DNA of 64,000 nt, taken from contig JAVIAB010000046.1 in the NCBI GenBank assembly GCA_032433765.1, forward strand, positions 65,481,875-65,545,874, given 5' to 3'. Below the pieces are notes generated by a model. That model ran no database searches. It was given only the letters and a program-made list of their open reading frames with translations, and was not told the DNA's origin. Positions 1-10,555 of this stretch are shown here, piece by piece. How positions within the stretch are numbered: the first letter of the stretch is position 1; each line of letters begins with the position of its first letter. This DNA comes from Megaustenia siamemsis (taxonomy: Eukaryota > Mollusca > Gastropoda > Stylommatophora > Ariophantidae). A program made the position numbers and the translations under genes.

Positions 1-39
1 CTAAACTGGTTGCATTGTGTCAGATATGTGGAAGATATA

Positions 40-730
40 GTGACTAGCTAGATGGAAGTAGCAGTGAGTGACTAGCTAGATGGAAGAAGCAGTTACTAGC
101 TAGATGGAAGTAGCAGTGAGTGACTAGTTAGATGGAAGTAGCAGTGACTAGCTAGATGAAAGTAGTAGCTAGCTAGATGGAAGAAGCAGTGACTAATTAG
201 ATGGAAGAAGCAGTGACTAGCTAGATGGAAGAAGCAGTGACTAGCTAGATGGAAGAAGCAGCGACTAGCTAGATGGAAGAAGCAGTTACTAGCTAGATGG
301 AAGTAGCAGTGACTAGCTAGATGAAAGTAGCAGTTACTAGCTAGATGGAAGAAGCAGTGACTAGCTAGATGGAAGTAGCAGTTACTAGCTAGATGGAAGT
401 AGCAGTTACTAGCTAGATGGAAGAAGCAGTTAGTAGCTAGATTGAAGTAGCAGTGACTAGCTAGATGGAAGAAGCAGTGACTAGCTAGATGAAAGTAGCA
501 GTGACTACCTAGATGGAAGAAGCAGTGACTAGCTAGATGGATGTAGTAACCAGCGAGATGGAAGAAGCAGTGACTAGCTAGATGGAATTAGCAGTGACTA
601 GCTAGATGGAATTAGCAGTGACTACTAGATGTAGTAACCAGCGAGATGGAAGAAGCAGTGACTAGCTAGATGGAATTAGCAGTGACTAGCTAGATGGAAT
701 TAGCAGTGACTACTAGATGTAGTAACCAGC
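40..730. repeat. 24-bp minisatellite, first segment
   Basis: About 28 imperfect head-to-tail units of 23-24 bp sharing the core GACTAGCTAGATGGAAG followed by a variable AGCAGT. Several units are shortened, and a variant block reading GTAGTAACCAGCGAGATGG recurs near 547, 628 and 720. The array resumes at 1245 after a LINE insertion. No coding signal is seen. Confidence 0.95.
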
Positions 731-1244
731 TCAGGCCAAAATAGCATTTCACAAAATGAAAAATATCTTATGCAACAAATCTATGTCAATAAAAATGAGA
801 AAGAGAGTTCATCGGTGCTACATAGAACCAATTCTGACCTATGGAAGCGAATCATGGACAGTAGACAAACAAATGAAAAGACGATTAGAGGCCACAGAGA
901 TGGGATTTCTCAGAAGAATGTTGAAAGTTCCCTGGACAGATAAAAAGACCAATGAGGAAGTTCTCAAAGAGGCCAACACAAAAAGGGAGCTCTTAAAAAA
1001 CATCAGAAAGAAGCAATCGACATTTTTCGGGCACATCATGAGAAGAGGAAAGTTGGAATACTTGGTTACAACTGGCAAAATAAAAGGAAAGAGATCGCGG
1101 ATGACTAAGAGAAAAAATACTGGATAGCTTGGTGTCATGGCATGGAAAACAGTCAACAACAGAACTGATACGATGCACTGTAGATAGAAAATTGTGGAGG
1201 GACATGATCGCCTACGCCAACTGGTATGGTACATGATGATGATG
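731..1244 (+). mobile_element. LINE family B, 5'-truncated copy (B1)
   Basis: This is the 3' end of a non-LTR retrotransposon. It encodes the region after the reverse transcriptase core (GSESWTVDKQMKRRLEATE and FFGHIMRRGKLEYL are readable from 756 to 1127). The same sequence ends the longer copy at 54565-56896 and occurs inverted at 5597-6032. The copy finishes in a short ATG/GAT-repeat tail typical of RTE-like LINEs. It interrupts the 24-bp array, whose units lie on both sides. A frameshift near 1100 (KRSRMTKRKNTG instead of KRDRGRQREKILD) shows it is dead. Family assignment beyond RTE-like is inference. Confidence 0.85.
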
Positions 1245-1387
1245 AGCTAGATGGATGTAGTAACCAGCGAGATGGAAGAAGCAGTGACTAGCTAGATGAA
1301 CTACTAGCAGTGACTAGCTAGATGAACTACTAGCAGTGACTAGCTAGATGAACTACTAGCAGTGACTAGCTAGATGAACTACTAGCA
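1245..1387. repeat. 24-bp minisatellite continued, with a 26-bp variant
   Basis: Continuation of the array interrupted by the LINE at 731-1244. The last four units are a homogeneous 26-bp variant containing GATGAACTACTAGCAGTGAC, so local homogenisation occurred at the array edge. Confidence 0.9.
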
Positions 1388-1497
1388 GGTGTTTCCAATA
1401 AACGGCTGTTGATTTTGTGAGTGAACATGTTCAGTGATGAGGGAAATTGCACATGACAGAAGCCTTTGAATGCATTGCAAGTTTTTCTAGATTTTTG

Positions 1498-2648
1498 CTC
1501 CTGGACACTTGCTGGAAAAGTTGTCCTGGACATGCAAATGTTCTCCTGGACTCTTGCTGCAAATGTTCTCCTGGACACTTGCTGCAAATGTTGTCCTAGA
1601 CGCCTGCTGCAAATGTTCTCCTGGACTCTTGCTGCAAATGTTCTCCTGGACTCTTGCTGCAAATGTTCTCCTGGACTCTTGCTGCAAATGTTCTCCTGGA
1701 CTCTTGCTGCAAATGTTCTCCTGGACTCTTGCTGCAAATGTTCTCCTGGACTCTTGCTGCAAATGTTCTCCTGGACTCTTGCTGCAAATGTTCTCCTGGA
1801 CTCTTGCTGCAAATGTTCTCATGGACTCTTGCTGCAAATGTTCTCCTGGACTCTTGCTGCAAATGTTCTCCTGGACTCTTGCTGCAAATGTTGTCCTGGA
1901 CTCTTGCTGCAAAATTTTGTCCTGGACTCTTGCTGCAAATGTTGTCCTGGACTCTTGCTGCAAATGTTCTCCTGGACTCTTGCTGCAAATGTTCTCCTGG
2001 ACTCTTGCTGCAGATGTTCTCCTGGACTCTTGCTGCAAATGTTCTCCTGGACTCTTGCTGCAAATGTTCTCCTGGACTCTTGCTGCAAATGTTCTCCTGG
2101 ACTCTTGCTGCAGATGTTCTCCTGGACTCTTGCTGCAGATGTTCTCCTGGACTCTTGCTGCAGATGTTGTCCTGGACTCTTGCTGCAGATGTTGTCCTGG
2201 ACTCTTGCTGCAGATGTTGTTCTGGACTCTTGCTGCAGATGTTGTCCTGGACTCTTGCTGCAGATGTTGTCCTGGACTCTTGCTGCAGATGTTCTCCTGG
2301 ACTCTTGCTGCAGATGTTCTCCTGGACTCTTGCTGCAAATGTTCTCCTGGACTCTTGCTGCAGGTGTTCTCCTGGACTCTTGCTGCAGGTGTTCTCCTGG
2401 ACTCTTGCTGCAGGTGTTCTCCTGGACTCTTGCTGCAGATGTTCTCCTGGACTCTTGCTGCAAATGTTCTCCTGGACTCTTGCTGCAAATGTTCTCCTGG
2501 ACTCTTGCTGCAGGTGTTCTCCTGGACTCTTGCTGCAGGTGTTCTCCTGAACACTTGCTGCAGATGTTGTCCTGAACACTTGCTGCAGATGTTCTCCTGG
2601 ACATTTTGCTGCAGATGTTTTCCTGGACATTTTGCTGCAGATGTTTTC
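1498..2648. repeat. 25-bp minisatellite
   Basis: About 46 units of 25 bp with core TCTCCTGGACTCTTGCTGCA followed by AATGT, AGATGT or AGGTGT. Variants cluster: A-type units in the first half, G-type units from about 2090 on, so neighbouring units are being homogenised. The unit has no stop codon and is not a multiple of three, so long ORFs with a 25-residue period appear in many frames on both strands. They are artefacts. Confidence 0.95.
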
Positions 2649-2885
2649 AATCCATTGATTATATCCAATTGATTCAACCCATTAATAAGTACATATAACG
2701 CTGAACATAGTTAATGATTAATAGAAGAATTTACATTACTACACTCTGGGCAAACACATTGGTGTCCTGTTGTCCAACAGTCATAATGAAGTCTGTGTGA
2801 ACTGGTGTGGAGCCCTAGTTGTGTCCGCCTCAGTTCAACTTTTATAGTTTCCATGTGTTCTACACTCAGTTTTAAATTTGTCCAT
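2649..2885. other. Unassigned spacer between two arrays
   Basis: Non-repetitive sequence. The minus strand from 2902 to 2711 is open for 63 codons and includes the cysteine-containing string CWTTGHQCVCPECSN, which resembles a short zinc-knuckle or LINE-type C-terminus, but no start, splice or family evidence supports it. I make no functional call. Confidence 0.4.
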
Positions 2886-3431
2886 AGACACATCAGTAAC
2901 AATCACATCTTACAAGACACATCAGTAACAATCACATCTTACAAGACACATCAGTAACAATCACATCTTACAAGACACATCAGTAACAATCACATCTTAC
3001 AAGACACATCAGTAACAATCACATCTTACAAGACACATCAGTAACAATCACATCTTACAAGACACATCAGTAACAATCACATCTTACAAGACACATCAGT
3101 AACAATCACATCTTACAAGACACATCAGTAACAATCACATCTTACAAGACACATCAGCAGTAACAATCACATCTTACAAGACACATCAGTAACAATCACA
3201 TCTTACAAGACACATCAGTAACAATCACATCTTACAAGACACATCAGTAACAATCACATCTTACAAGACACATCAGTAACAATCACATTTTACAAGACAC
3301 ATCAGTAACAATCACATCTTACAAGACACATCAGTAACAATCACATCTTAGAAGACACATCAGTAACAATCACATCTTACAAGACAAATCAGTAACAATC
3401 ACATCTTACAAGACACATCAGTAATAGTTAC
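2886..3431. repeat. 29-bp minisatellite, subfamily 1
   Basis: About 19 units of 29 bp with core CATCAGTAACAATCACATCT then TACAAGA. One unit near 3150 carries a 3-bp insertion (CAGCAG). The final unit changes to CATCAGTAATAGTTAC, which is exactly the unit of the array starting at 7788 on the other side of the LINE. The two look like one array split by that insertion. Confidence 0.95.
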
Positions 3432-3761
3432 GCCATGGTGTTTACGGTTGACCAAGTTGGTGGTTTGTATTAATGTCGGAGTCTATATATATTATGTGAT
3501 TAAATTGAGCAAAAGAGTGTCTCCAACGGATAGATATTGATCAAAAACGTTGTGTCAAGTGTTCTATTCAAGGAGAAGGATCAGATCAGATTAGTACTGT
3601 TTAAATGTCAACAGCTAACCATTGATAGTTAGATGAGATGTGAGAGCTTCGCCATCAAACATGTGGGGAAAACATCAGCCGGGGTAAACCCCCAACTTGT
3701 GTTTTTATGTTAAGCCCTTAACTTAGACTGACTCAGCAGGTCGGTAAGGGATACATGTTTT

Positions 3762-4549
3762 TTGGGCTCAAAGACCCCACAGAAAATGGAGATAGACCAC
3801 AAATATAAAGTAGCAACCATCAATATATGTGGAATAAAAAATAAAGAAGTTGAACTTATAGAAGATATGACAAAAAGGAAAATTAAAATACTAGGATTAG
3901 TAGACACCAGAGTAAAAGGACAACAGATAAAGAAAACACACATGAACTACACTGTAATATTCTCAGGAGTCAACAACACAGAAAGAGCAACACACGGAGT
4001 TGGCTTTATCATCGACCCAGAACACGCACAGAACATTCTGGAAATAAAATACCATTCAGAAAGAATGATCACAATCAGACTACTAGAAGACGATCAAAAA
4101 ACAACTTACATACAAATCTATGCACCATGCAACAATAAGGAAAAAACAGCAAAGAATTCTGTGTGACACTAATTGAAATTGTTAACAAGACTGATGATAG
4201 CGACGGCATGTTAGTGATGGGAGATTTTAATGGAAAGCTTGGGAAACTTAACAGCGAGAACAGAGATATATTGGGACCCTTTGGCGATAAGACGGCTGAA
4301 ATAAATGAAAATGGAAGCAGACTGCTGGAATTATGTAATCAAAATGATTTATTTATCACCAACACATTCTTCAAACACAGAGAGTCACAATTATACACCT
4401 GGTACAAATGGAATGACACAACATGCAGAAGCCAGATAGATTTTATACTAACAAGACAACAGAACAAGAAAAGAGTAACCAACAGCAGAGCTATCCCTAA
4501 TATCACAGACGATACAGACAGCCAAAAACAAAACCAAATACGCAAATAA
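3762..4549 (+). pseudogene. LINE A1 endonuclease domain, frameshifted
   Basis: Encodes an APE-like endonuclease, which in LINEs nicks the target DNA to prime reverse transcription. Readable blocks in order are KVATINICGIKNKEVELIED, KILGLVDTRVKGQQIKKTH, IYAPCNN, MGDFNGKLGKLN and SQIDFILTRQQNKKRV. The frame shifts around 4145-4165, so the domain is split over two overlapping frames. The expected terminal DH motif (TDHKMV in copy A2) is replaced by TDSQKQ after another shift. The methionine at 3762 follows LINE 5' sequence and may not be a real start. The family is clear from the GDFN and QIDFIL blocks. The copy is not functional. Confidence 0.8.
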
Positions 4550-4802
4550 ACAAAATAAACAAAAATAAAATAAAATTAAAATAAAACAATTAAAAGATCA
4601 AGAAACAAGGAAAACCCTAGAAGAAAAACTAACAGAGGAATTCAAGAAACTCCCAAACAAAGCATGCACAGTAGAAGAAGAGTGGAAACAATTTAAGAAA
4701 ACAGTAGACAACATCTCAAAAACAATATGGGGAATGAAGCTAAGGACAAAAGAAGGGGAAAATATGAAAAATAGGCCTTAGTTCGGAAAAGAAGTTAAAA
4801 TT

Positions 4803-5590
4803 TTGATCAAAGAAGCTAAGCAAAACAAATGGACAGAATTTGGACAAAATATGAGCAGGGACTTTAAGACAGCCACAAGAGATTTCTACAAAGCAGTAAA
4901 AGCCACAAGAGCAAGAAAAGAAAACCATGATTCTACTGAGCTGATAAATGACAAAGACGGACAGCCAATATCAAATAACCAATGTATGCAACAGAGATGG
5001 AAAGAATATTTTGAAGACTTGTTAAACATACCAACTACCAATAAGACAACAAAAACCACGCTAGAACTCACAAATACTGAACCCAAAATCATGAAAGAGG
5101 AAATTGAAGAAGTAATCAAATATGCACCAAGAAATCAAGCACTGGGGATAGATAACATATCAATAGAAATAATAGCAGCAGCAGGAGAAACTGGAGTGAC
5201 ATGGCTGCACAGAATATTCAGTGCAGCATGGCACCATTAAAAAGCCCCAGAAGACTGGCAACAGGCAATAATCATACCAACATGAAAAAAGAAAGGTATC
5301 AATCAATATAGAGGTATATCTCTTCTCAGCCATGTAGGAAAGCTATACGCCAAAATTGTGGAATAAAGGCTGAGACCAATAATTATAGAACTACAGTTAA
5401 GCAATTCTCAAATGGGGTTCTGAAAAAACAGAGGATGTACTGACGCCCTATTCACATTAAAACAGCTTGCAGAAAAAACGACAGAACACAATCAAAACTT
5501 ATACATAGCCTTCATTGACCAGGAAAAAGCATTCGACAGAGTAAACAGAGAACAGCTGTGGGAGATACTAACAACACACGGAGTAAGTCA
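4803..5590 (+). pseudogene. LINE A1 reverse transcriptase, N-terminal part, broken
   Basis: Aligns by eye with the cleaner copy at 18680-19500. Blocks include FGQNMSRDFKTATRDFYKAV, QRWKEYFEDLLNIP, and in other frames YRGISLLSHVGKLYAK, MGF followed by RGCTDALFTLKQLAEK, and the motif A block FIDQEKAFDRVNREQLW, whose aspartate would bind catalytic metal. A stop at 5238 and further stops or shifts near 5284, 5362 and 5424 interrupt it. At 5597 the reading is cut by an antisense LINE B; it resumes at 6033 with the sequence leading to motif B, where VRQG is followed by a TGA. Confidence 0.75.
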
Positions 5591-5596
5591 ACATCT

Positions 5597-6032
5597 CATC
5601 ATCATGTGCCATACCGGTTGGCATAGGTGATCATGTCCCTCCCCAATCCTCCATCTACAGTGCATCGTATCAGTTCTGTTGTTGACTGTTTTCCATGCCA
5701 TGACACCAAGCTATCCAGTATTTTCTCTCTTTGTCGCCCGCGAGCTCTCTTTCCTTTTATTTTGCCAGTTGTAACCAAGTATTCCAACTTTCCTCTTCTC
5801 ATGATGTGCCCGAAAAATGCTGATTGCTTCTTTCTGATGTTTTTTAAGAGCTCCCTTTTTGTGTTGGCCTTTTTGATAACTTCCTCATTGGTCTTTTTAG
5901 CTGTCCAGGGAACTTTCAACATTCTTCTGAGAAATCTCATCTCTGTGGCCTCTAATCATCTTTTCATTTGTTTGTCTACTGTCCATGATTTGCTTCCATA
6001 GGTCAGAATTGGTTCTATATAGCACCGATCCG
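5597..6032 (-). mobile_element. LINE family B, 5'-truncated copy (B2) inside LINE A1
   Basis: The minus strand reads the same C-terminal block as B1 and B3 (MRFLRRMLKVPWTAKKTNEE, FFGHIMRRGKLEYL). ACATCT occurs at 5591-5596 and again at 6033-6038, and the intact copy A2 has a single ACATCTAACCAACC at this point. This gives a 6-bp target-site duplication and proves insertion into A1. The GAT-type 3' tail lies at the left edge, as expected for minus orientation. Confidence 0.88.
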
Positions 6033-6300
6033 ACATCTAACCAACCTTATTAAAAGTCTCTATATCAACAGCAGGGTCAGAACAGCAGCAGGCTACACAG
6101 ACCACTTCAAAGTTAGATCAGGTGTAAGACAGGGGTGAATACTGTCCCCTCCTACTGTTTATTACATACATGGCCTGCTATAGAATATATAAAGAAACAA
6201 CAGATAAAGTGGTTTGGCCACGTGACAAGGCAGAAAGATCAAAACACAACACAACGAGCCTTCAATGAACATTGCAAGAACACCAGATGGCTGACCATGA

Positions 6301-7732
6301 AAAAGATGGATTGATAGAATATTAGAGACACTAGGAAACATAACAGCAGGAGAGGCCAACACAAGAGTGAAAGATGGATTGATGGAATATTAGAAACACT
6401 AGGAAACATAACAGTAGGAGAGGCCAACACAAGAGTGAAAGAAGGATTGATGGAATATTAGAAACACTAGGAAATATAACAGTAGGAGAGGCCAACACAA
6501 GAGTGAAAGATGGATTGATGGAATATTAGAAACACTAGGAAATATAACAGTAGGAGACCAACACAAGAGTGAAAGATGGATTGATGGAATATTAGAAACA
6601 CTTGAAAACATAACAGTAGGAGTGGCCAAAACAATAGTGAAAGATGGATTGATGGAATATTAAAAACACTAGGAAACATAACAGTAGGAGAGGCCAACAC
6701 AAGAGTGAAAGATGGATTGATGGAATATTAAAAACACTAGGAAACATAACAGTAGGAGAGGCCAACACAAGAGTGAAAGAAGGATTGATGGAATATTAGA
6801 AACACTAGGAAACATAACAGTAGGAGAGGCCAACACGAGAGTGAAAGATGGATTGATGGAATATTAGAAACACTAGGAAACATAACAGTAGGAGAGGCCA
6901 ACACAAGAGTGAAAGATGGATTGATGGAATATTAGAAACACTAGGAAATATAACAGTAGGAGAGGCCAACACAAGAGTGAAAGATGGATTGATGGAATAT
7001 TAGAAACACTAGGAAACATAACAGTAGGAGAGGCCAACACAAGAGTGAAAGAAGAATTGATGGAATATTAGAAACACTAGGAAACATAACAGTAGGAGAG
7101 GCCAACACAAGAGTGAAAGATGGATTGATGGAATATTAGAAACACTAGGAAACATAACAGTAGGAGAGGCCAACACAAGAGTGAAAGATGGATTGATGGA
7201 ATATTAGAAACACTAGGAAACATAACAGCAGGAGAGGTCAACACAAGAGTGAAAGAAGGATTGATGGAATATTAAAAACACTAGGAAACATAACAGTAGG
7301 AGAGGCCAACACAAGAGTGAAAGAAGGATTGATGGAATATTAGAAACACTAGGAAACATAACAGTAGGAGAGGCCAACACAAGAGTGAAAGAAGGATTGA
7401 TGGAATATTAGAAACACTAGGAAACATAACAGTAGGAGAGGCCAACACAAGAGTGAAAGAAGGATTGATGGAATATTAGAAACACTAGGAAACATAACAG
7501 TAGGAGAGGCCAACACAAGAGTGAAAGAAGGATTGATGGAATATTAGAAACACTAGGAAACATAACAGTAGGAGAGGCCAACACAAGAGTGAAAGAAGGA
7601 TTGATGGAATATTAGAAACACTAGGAAACATAACAGTAGGAGAGGCCAACACAAGAGTGAAAGATGGATTGATGGAATATTAGAAACACTAGGAAACATA
7701 ACAGTAGGAGAGGCCAACATAAGAGTGAAAGA
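6301..7732. repeat. 68-bp minisatellite made of LINE A 3'-terminal sequence
   Basis: About 21 units of 68 bp, each containing GATGGATTGATGGAATATTA, AAACACTAGGAAACATAACA and GAGGCCAACACAAGAGTGAA. The single-copy LINE A2 has the same sequence once at 20331-20402 (GGGTCGATGGAATATTAGAA, CACTAGGAAACATAACAGCA). The unit is therefore the last part of LINE A before its terminal CTCCCCTC segment, amplified in place. The LINE 3' terminus follows immediately at 7733. Units are very uniform, differing mainly at AAGATGG versus AAGAAGG and CATAAC versus TATAAC. Confidence 0.93.
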
Positions 7733-7787
7733 CCACAAAATATATCTCCCCTCAATGCTCAAAGGTAAATGAGGAAGGAAAGAAGAA

Positions 7788-8139
7788 GTAATAGCTACAC
7801 CTTAAAAGACTCATCAGTAATAGTTACATTTGACAAGACTCATCAGTAATAGTTACATTTGACAAGACTCATCAGTAATAGTTACATTTGACAAGACTCA
7901 TCAGTAATAGTTACATTTGACAAGACTCATCAGTAATAGTTACATTTGACAAGACTCATCAGTACTAGTTACATTTCACAAGACTCATCAGCAATAGTTA
8001 CATTTGACAAGACTCATCAGCAATAGTTACATTTGACAAGACTCATCAGTAATAGTTACATTGACAAGACTCATCAGTACTAGTTATATTTGACAAGACT
8101 TATCAGTACTAGTTACATTTGACAAGACTCATCAGTAAT
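7788..8139. repeat. 29-bp minisatellite, subfamily 2
   Basis: About 12 units of 29 bp with core CATCAGTAATAGTTACATTT then GACAAGACT. It shares the CATCAGTAA anchor, overall register and length with the array at 2886-3431. Some units read GTACTAG or GCAATAG. It starts with a partial unit directly after the 3' end of LINE A1. Confidence 0.93.
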
Positions 8140-8327
8140 GATGGTAGGAGAGATTCACATTTTAACACATCTTCCATCCTGAGGGAATCACATGACTTGT
8201 GCTAATATGTCAGGAGAAAGGTCAGAACACACTTTTCATAGATGGAAAAAAATTTGGAATGTATGCAATTTTAAAGATAGTCATATTTCATCGTTTTCAA
8301 AATAATAATAATGAATTTACTAGATAC

Positions 8328-8704
8328 CAGTAGCCTCCGACAGTCATAGTTGACTATAGTAGCCTCCGACAGTCATAGTTGACTATAGTAGTCTCCGACA
8401 GTCATAGTTGACTATAGTAGCCTCTGACAGTCATAGTTGACTATAGTAGCCTCTGACAGTCATAGTTGACTATAGTAACCTCCGACAGTCATAGTTGACT
8501 ATAGTAGCCTCTGACAGTCATAGTTGACTATAGTAGCCTCCGACAGTCATAGTTGACTATAGTAGCCTCGTCAGTCATAGTTGACTATAGTAGCCTCTGT
8601 CAGTCATAGTTGACTATAGTAGCCTCCGTCAGTCATAGTTGACTATAGTAGCCTCCGTCAGTCATAGTTGACTATAGTAGCCTCCGTCAGTCATAGTTGA
8701 CTAT
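8328..8704. repeat. 29-bp minisatellite, unrelated sequence
   Basis: About 13 units of 29 bp with core CAGTCATAGTTGACTATAGT then AGCCTCYGA. It is not obviously the same family as the 29-bp arrays at 2886 and 7788. Parts (CTATAGTAG, CTGTCAG, AACCTCC) recur in the 43-bp array at 51136, so a distant link is possible. The 188 bases before it hold nothing I can assign. Confidence 0.93.
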
Positions 8705-8886
8705 GGATTTTCCAGCACCCCTAGAAATGTTATTTTTTCTTTTCTTTTGTTGTGTATTCACTTTTTCTATGAATCTGTCTGCTCCTTGTTTGAGTTGCAG
8801 CTTTAGAGTGTGTCTCCAAAAATTGCAGTCTACAGCTATTTATTTTCAGGCTGTAGGGTTTGTGTTCAGAGTTTTCATGTCACGTT

Positions 8887-10302
8887 TCTATCTATTGACC
8901 TTTCGAGCCGTAACCGGCCCATAGGGCGTAGACCAAGATACACCTTCTCCTATATGAATTTTTGTTCTAGCAGTTTTCTTTTAAAGATATTTTATCAAAT
9001 CTCGCCATCTGTCTCTGTTCTGTGCAAGCAGTTCTATCTCATTGAGGGAGCCGATTCCTGCTGCTCTTGCCTCTCTCATCAATGTTCTTCTCAGTGTCTC
9101 CCTGGGTCTTCCTCTTTTTCTTTTACCTGTTGTTTCCCATATGAGGGCTTGCTTTGCTATTCGATTATTATCTCTTCTCATCACATGTCCAACGTATGAC
9201 CATCGTCTTTTCTTTATTACTGAAGATATTAGTGGTTGATTGGCGATTTCTCTAATTTCCTCGTTTGTTTTGAATTCGTTCCATTCTATACCAAGTATTT
9301 TCCTTAGACATTTATTTTCGAATGCGTTCAACTTTGTTTCCATATCTCTTGTTGTTTTCCAGCTTTCACACGCATACGTAAGGGTTGATAGTACATTTGA
9401 TTTGAATAGCCTAAGTTTTGTGTTTGTGCTAATGAGTTTTGATTTCCACAACTTTTCAAGGCTTCTGAAAGACATTGCTGCTTTAGCCAGTCTGATTCTA
9501 ATTTCTTTGCTCGTATCCCCTTCTCGATCAATGTGACTTCCAAGATAGATAAAGTGATCGATCTCTTCTACTGGTTTGTTTTCCATGTATATTTTGTCAC
9601 TTGTTGGAATTAAACTTTTCATGACTTTAGTCTTTTCATGATTGACCTCAAGCCCAATTTTGCTGGCTATTGATGATAGTTCATTTGTGTTTTCCTGCAT
9701 CGTTTTTATCTGACTGCTGATGAGAACTATGTCATCAGCAAAGTCGAGGTCCTCCAAATGGTCTCCTTGTATCCATTCGATGCCTTTATTACCAGTGCAG
9801 CATTTCTTCATTATGAAGTCCATAACAATTCCAAATAACAAGGGCGATAAAATACATCCTTGTTTAACCCCAGTTTCTATTGGGAAACATTCGCTCAGTC
9901 CTTCCTCTGTTCGAACTGCACATGTGTAACCATCATACATGTCTTTGATAATATTTATGATTTTTGATGGTAAGCCATATTGCTTCAGAATTTTCCACAA
10001 AGAATCTCTATGAATACTATCAAATGCTTTTTTGAAGTCGATGAAGTTAAGTACAAAAGGTTTTTGCTTTTCAATGTGTTCCTCCAATATAAGTCGTAGA
10101 GTGAAAATGTGGTCAAGACAGCTTCTCCCTTTTCTAAACCCAGCCTGTTCTTCACGCATTACTGTATCTATTGAATCCTTTATTCTATTTAGGATGATTT
10201 TACAGAATAACTTTGAGGCAACTGACAAAAGTGTCACGCCTCTCCAGTTGTTACAATCTCTAAGATTGCCCTTTTTGGGGATCTTAACAATGATTCCTTT
10301 TT
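8887..10302 (-). mobile_element. LINE family C, 5'-truncated copy (C1)
   Basis: Non-LTR retrotransposon in minus orientation. Its 3' end is at the left, with a TATC/GATA-type tail and the conserved terminal block GACCTTTCGAGCCGTAACCG. It matches the copies at 10695, 47835 and 59075. Compared with the copy at 59075 it is cut at about 10302, within the region upstream of the reverse transcriptase core. No clean target-site duplication is visible. It contains the longest intact reverse transcriptase frame of the window. Confidence 0.88.
8981..10237 (-). CDS. LINE C1 reverse transcriptase, 418-codon open frame
   Basis: A LINE reverse transcriptase that would copy the element's RNA at the nicked target. 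Blocks in order from the N-terminus are TLLSVASKLFCKIILNRIKD, EEQAGFRKGRSCLDHIFTLR, motif A FIDFKKAFDSIHRDSLWKIL, motif B GVKQGCILSPLLFGIVMDFI, motif C LDFADDIVLISSQ with the catalytic DD pair, and the thumb/C-terminal blocks HFIYLGSHIDREGD, TLTYACESWKTTRD and RRWSYVGHVMRRDNNRIAKQ. The frame is open, but the methionine is internal to the domain. The endonuclease and the start of the polyprotein are missing, so the copy is a 5'-truncated relic, though an undamaged and probably young one. Confidence 0.85.
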   Translation of the reverse strand: MTLLSVASKLFCKIILNRIKDSIDTVMREEQAGFRKGRSCLDHIFTLRLILEEHIEKQKPFVLNFIDFKKAFDSIHRDSLWKILKQYGLPSKIINIIKDMYDGYTCAVRTEEGLSECFPIETGVKQGCILSPLLFGIVMDFIMKKCCTGNKGIEWIQGDHLEDLDFADDIVLISSQIKTMQENTNELSSIASKIGLEVNHEKTKVMKSLIPTSDKIYMENKPVEEIDHFIYLGSHIDREGDTSKEIRIRLAKAAMSFRSLEKLWKSKLISTNTKLRLFKSNVLSTLTYACESWKTTRDMETKLNAFENKCLRKILGIEWNEFKTNEEIREIANQPLISSVIKKRRWSYVGHVMRRDNNRIAKQALIWETTGKRKRGRPRETLRRTLMREARAAGIGSLNEIELLAQNRDRWRDLIKYL

Positions 10303-10555
10303 CTGTGCATGTTTCGTCGGAGCGGCCATTGTTCGCACATTCCAGAATCCTATTTTGGTTGTTGTTTTGGGGCCGAAAAAACTATCACTACTATCTACTG
10401 CTAATTTACACATTCTGTATCAGGTCTACGTTTCATTAACAACATCGTTTTTACGATAGCGGCTTGTTAAACCTCTGATCAACGGTTCTATACCAAGCCG
10501 GAGAAAAATAATTCCTCCATTTTGGAAACAACCGGAAACGGATATGTCTAAAATT
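10303..10555. other. Unassigned sequence between two LINEs
   Basis: Follows the truncated 5' end of LINE C1 and precedes the 3' side of LINE F. It contains GC-richer stretches (TTTCGTCGGAGCGGCCATTG) unlike the arrays and may belong to another repeat. No open frame or RNA structure stands out. Confidence 0.3.

Larger units (their letters stand above)
3432..7787 (+). mobile_element. LINE family A, near full-length but broken copy (A1)
   Basis: A non-LTR retrotransposon with a non-coding 5' region (3432-3761), an APE-type endonuclease, a reverse transcriptase and a 3' end reading TATATCTCCCCTC followed by GAAGAAGAAG. GTAATAGTTAC at 3421-3431 and GTAATAGCTAC at 7789-7799 flank it and are a plausible 11-bp target-site duplication with one mismatch inside the 29-bp array. 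The body is interrupted by an antisense LINE B at 5597-6032, has lost most of the region between the reverse transcriptase core and the C-terminus near 6175, and its 3' end has expanded into a 68-bp tandem array. Frameshifts and stops make it inactive. It is clearly related to the copy at 17532-20462. Confidence 0.85.

Noticed and set aside
1466..2677. Overlapping long frames on both strands with 25-residue repeats
   Set aside because: Explained by a 25-bp stop-free unit, which necessarily gives a 25-codon period in every open frame.
8697..8924. Short frame after the 29-bp array with AG acceptors, as a possible exon
   Set aside because: The frame runs into LINE C1 3' sequence and no GT donor pairs with the possible acceptors.
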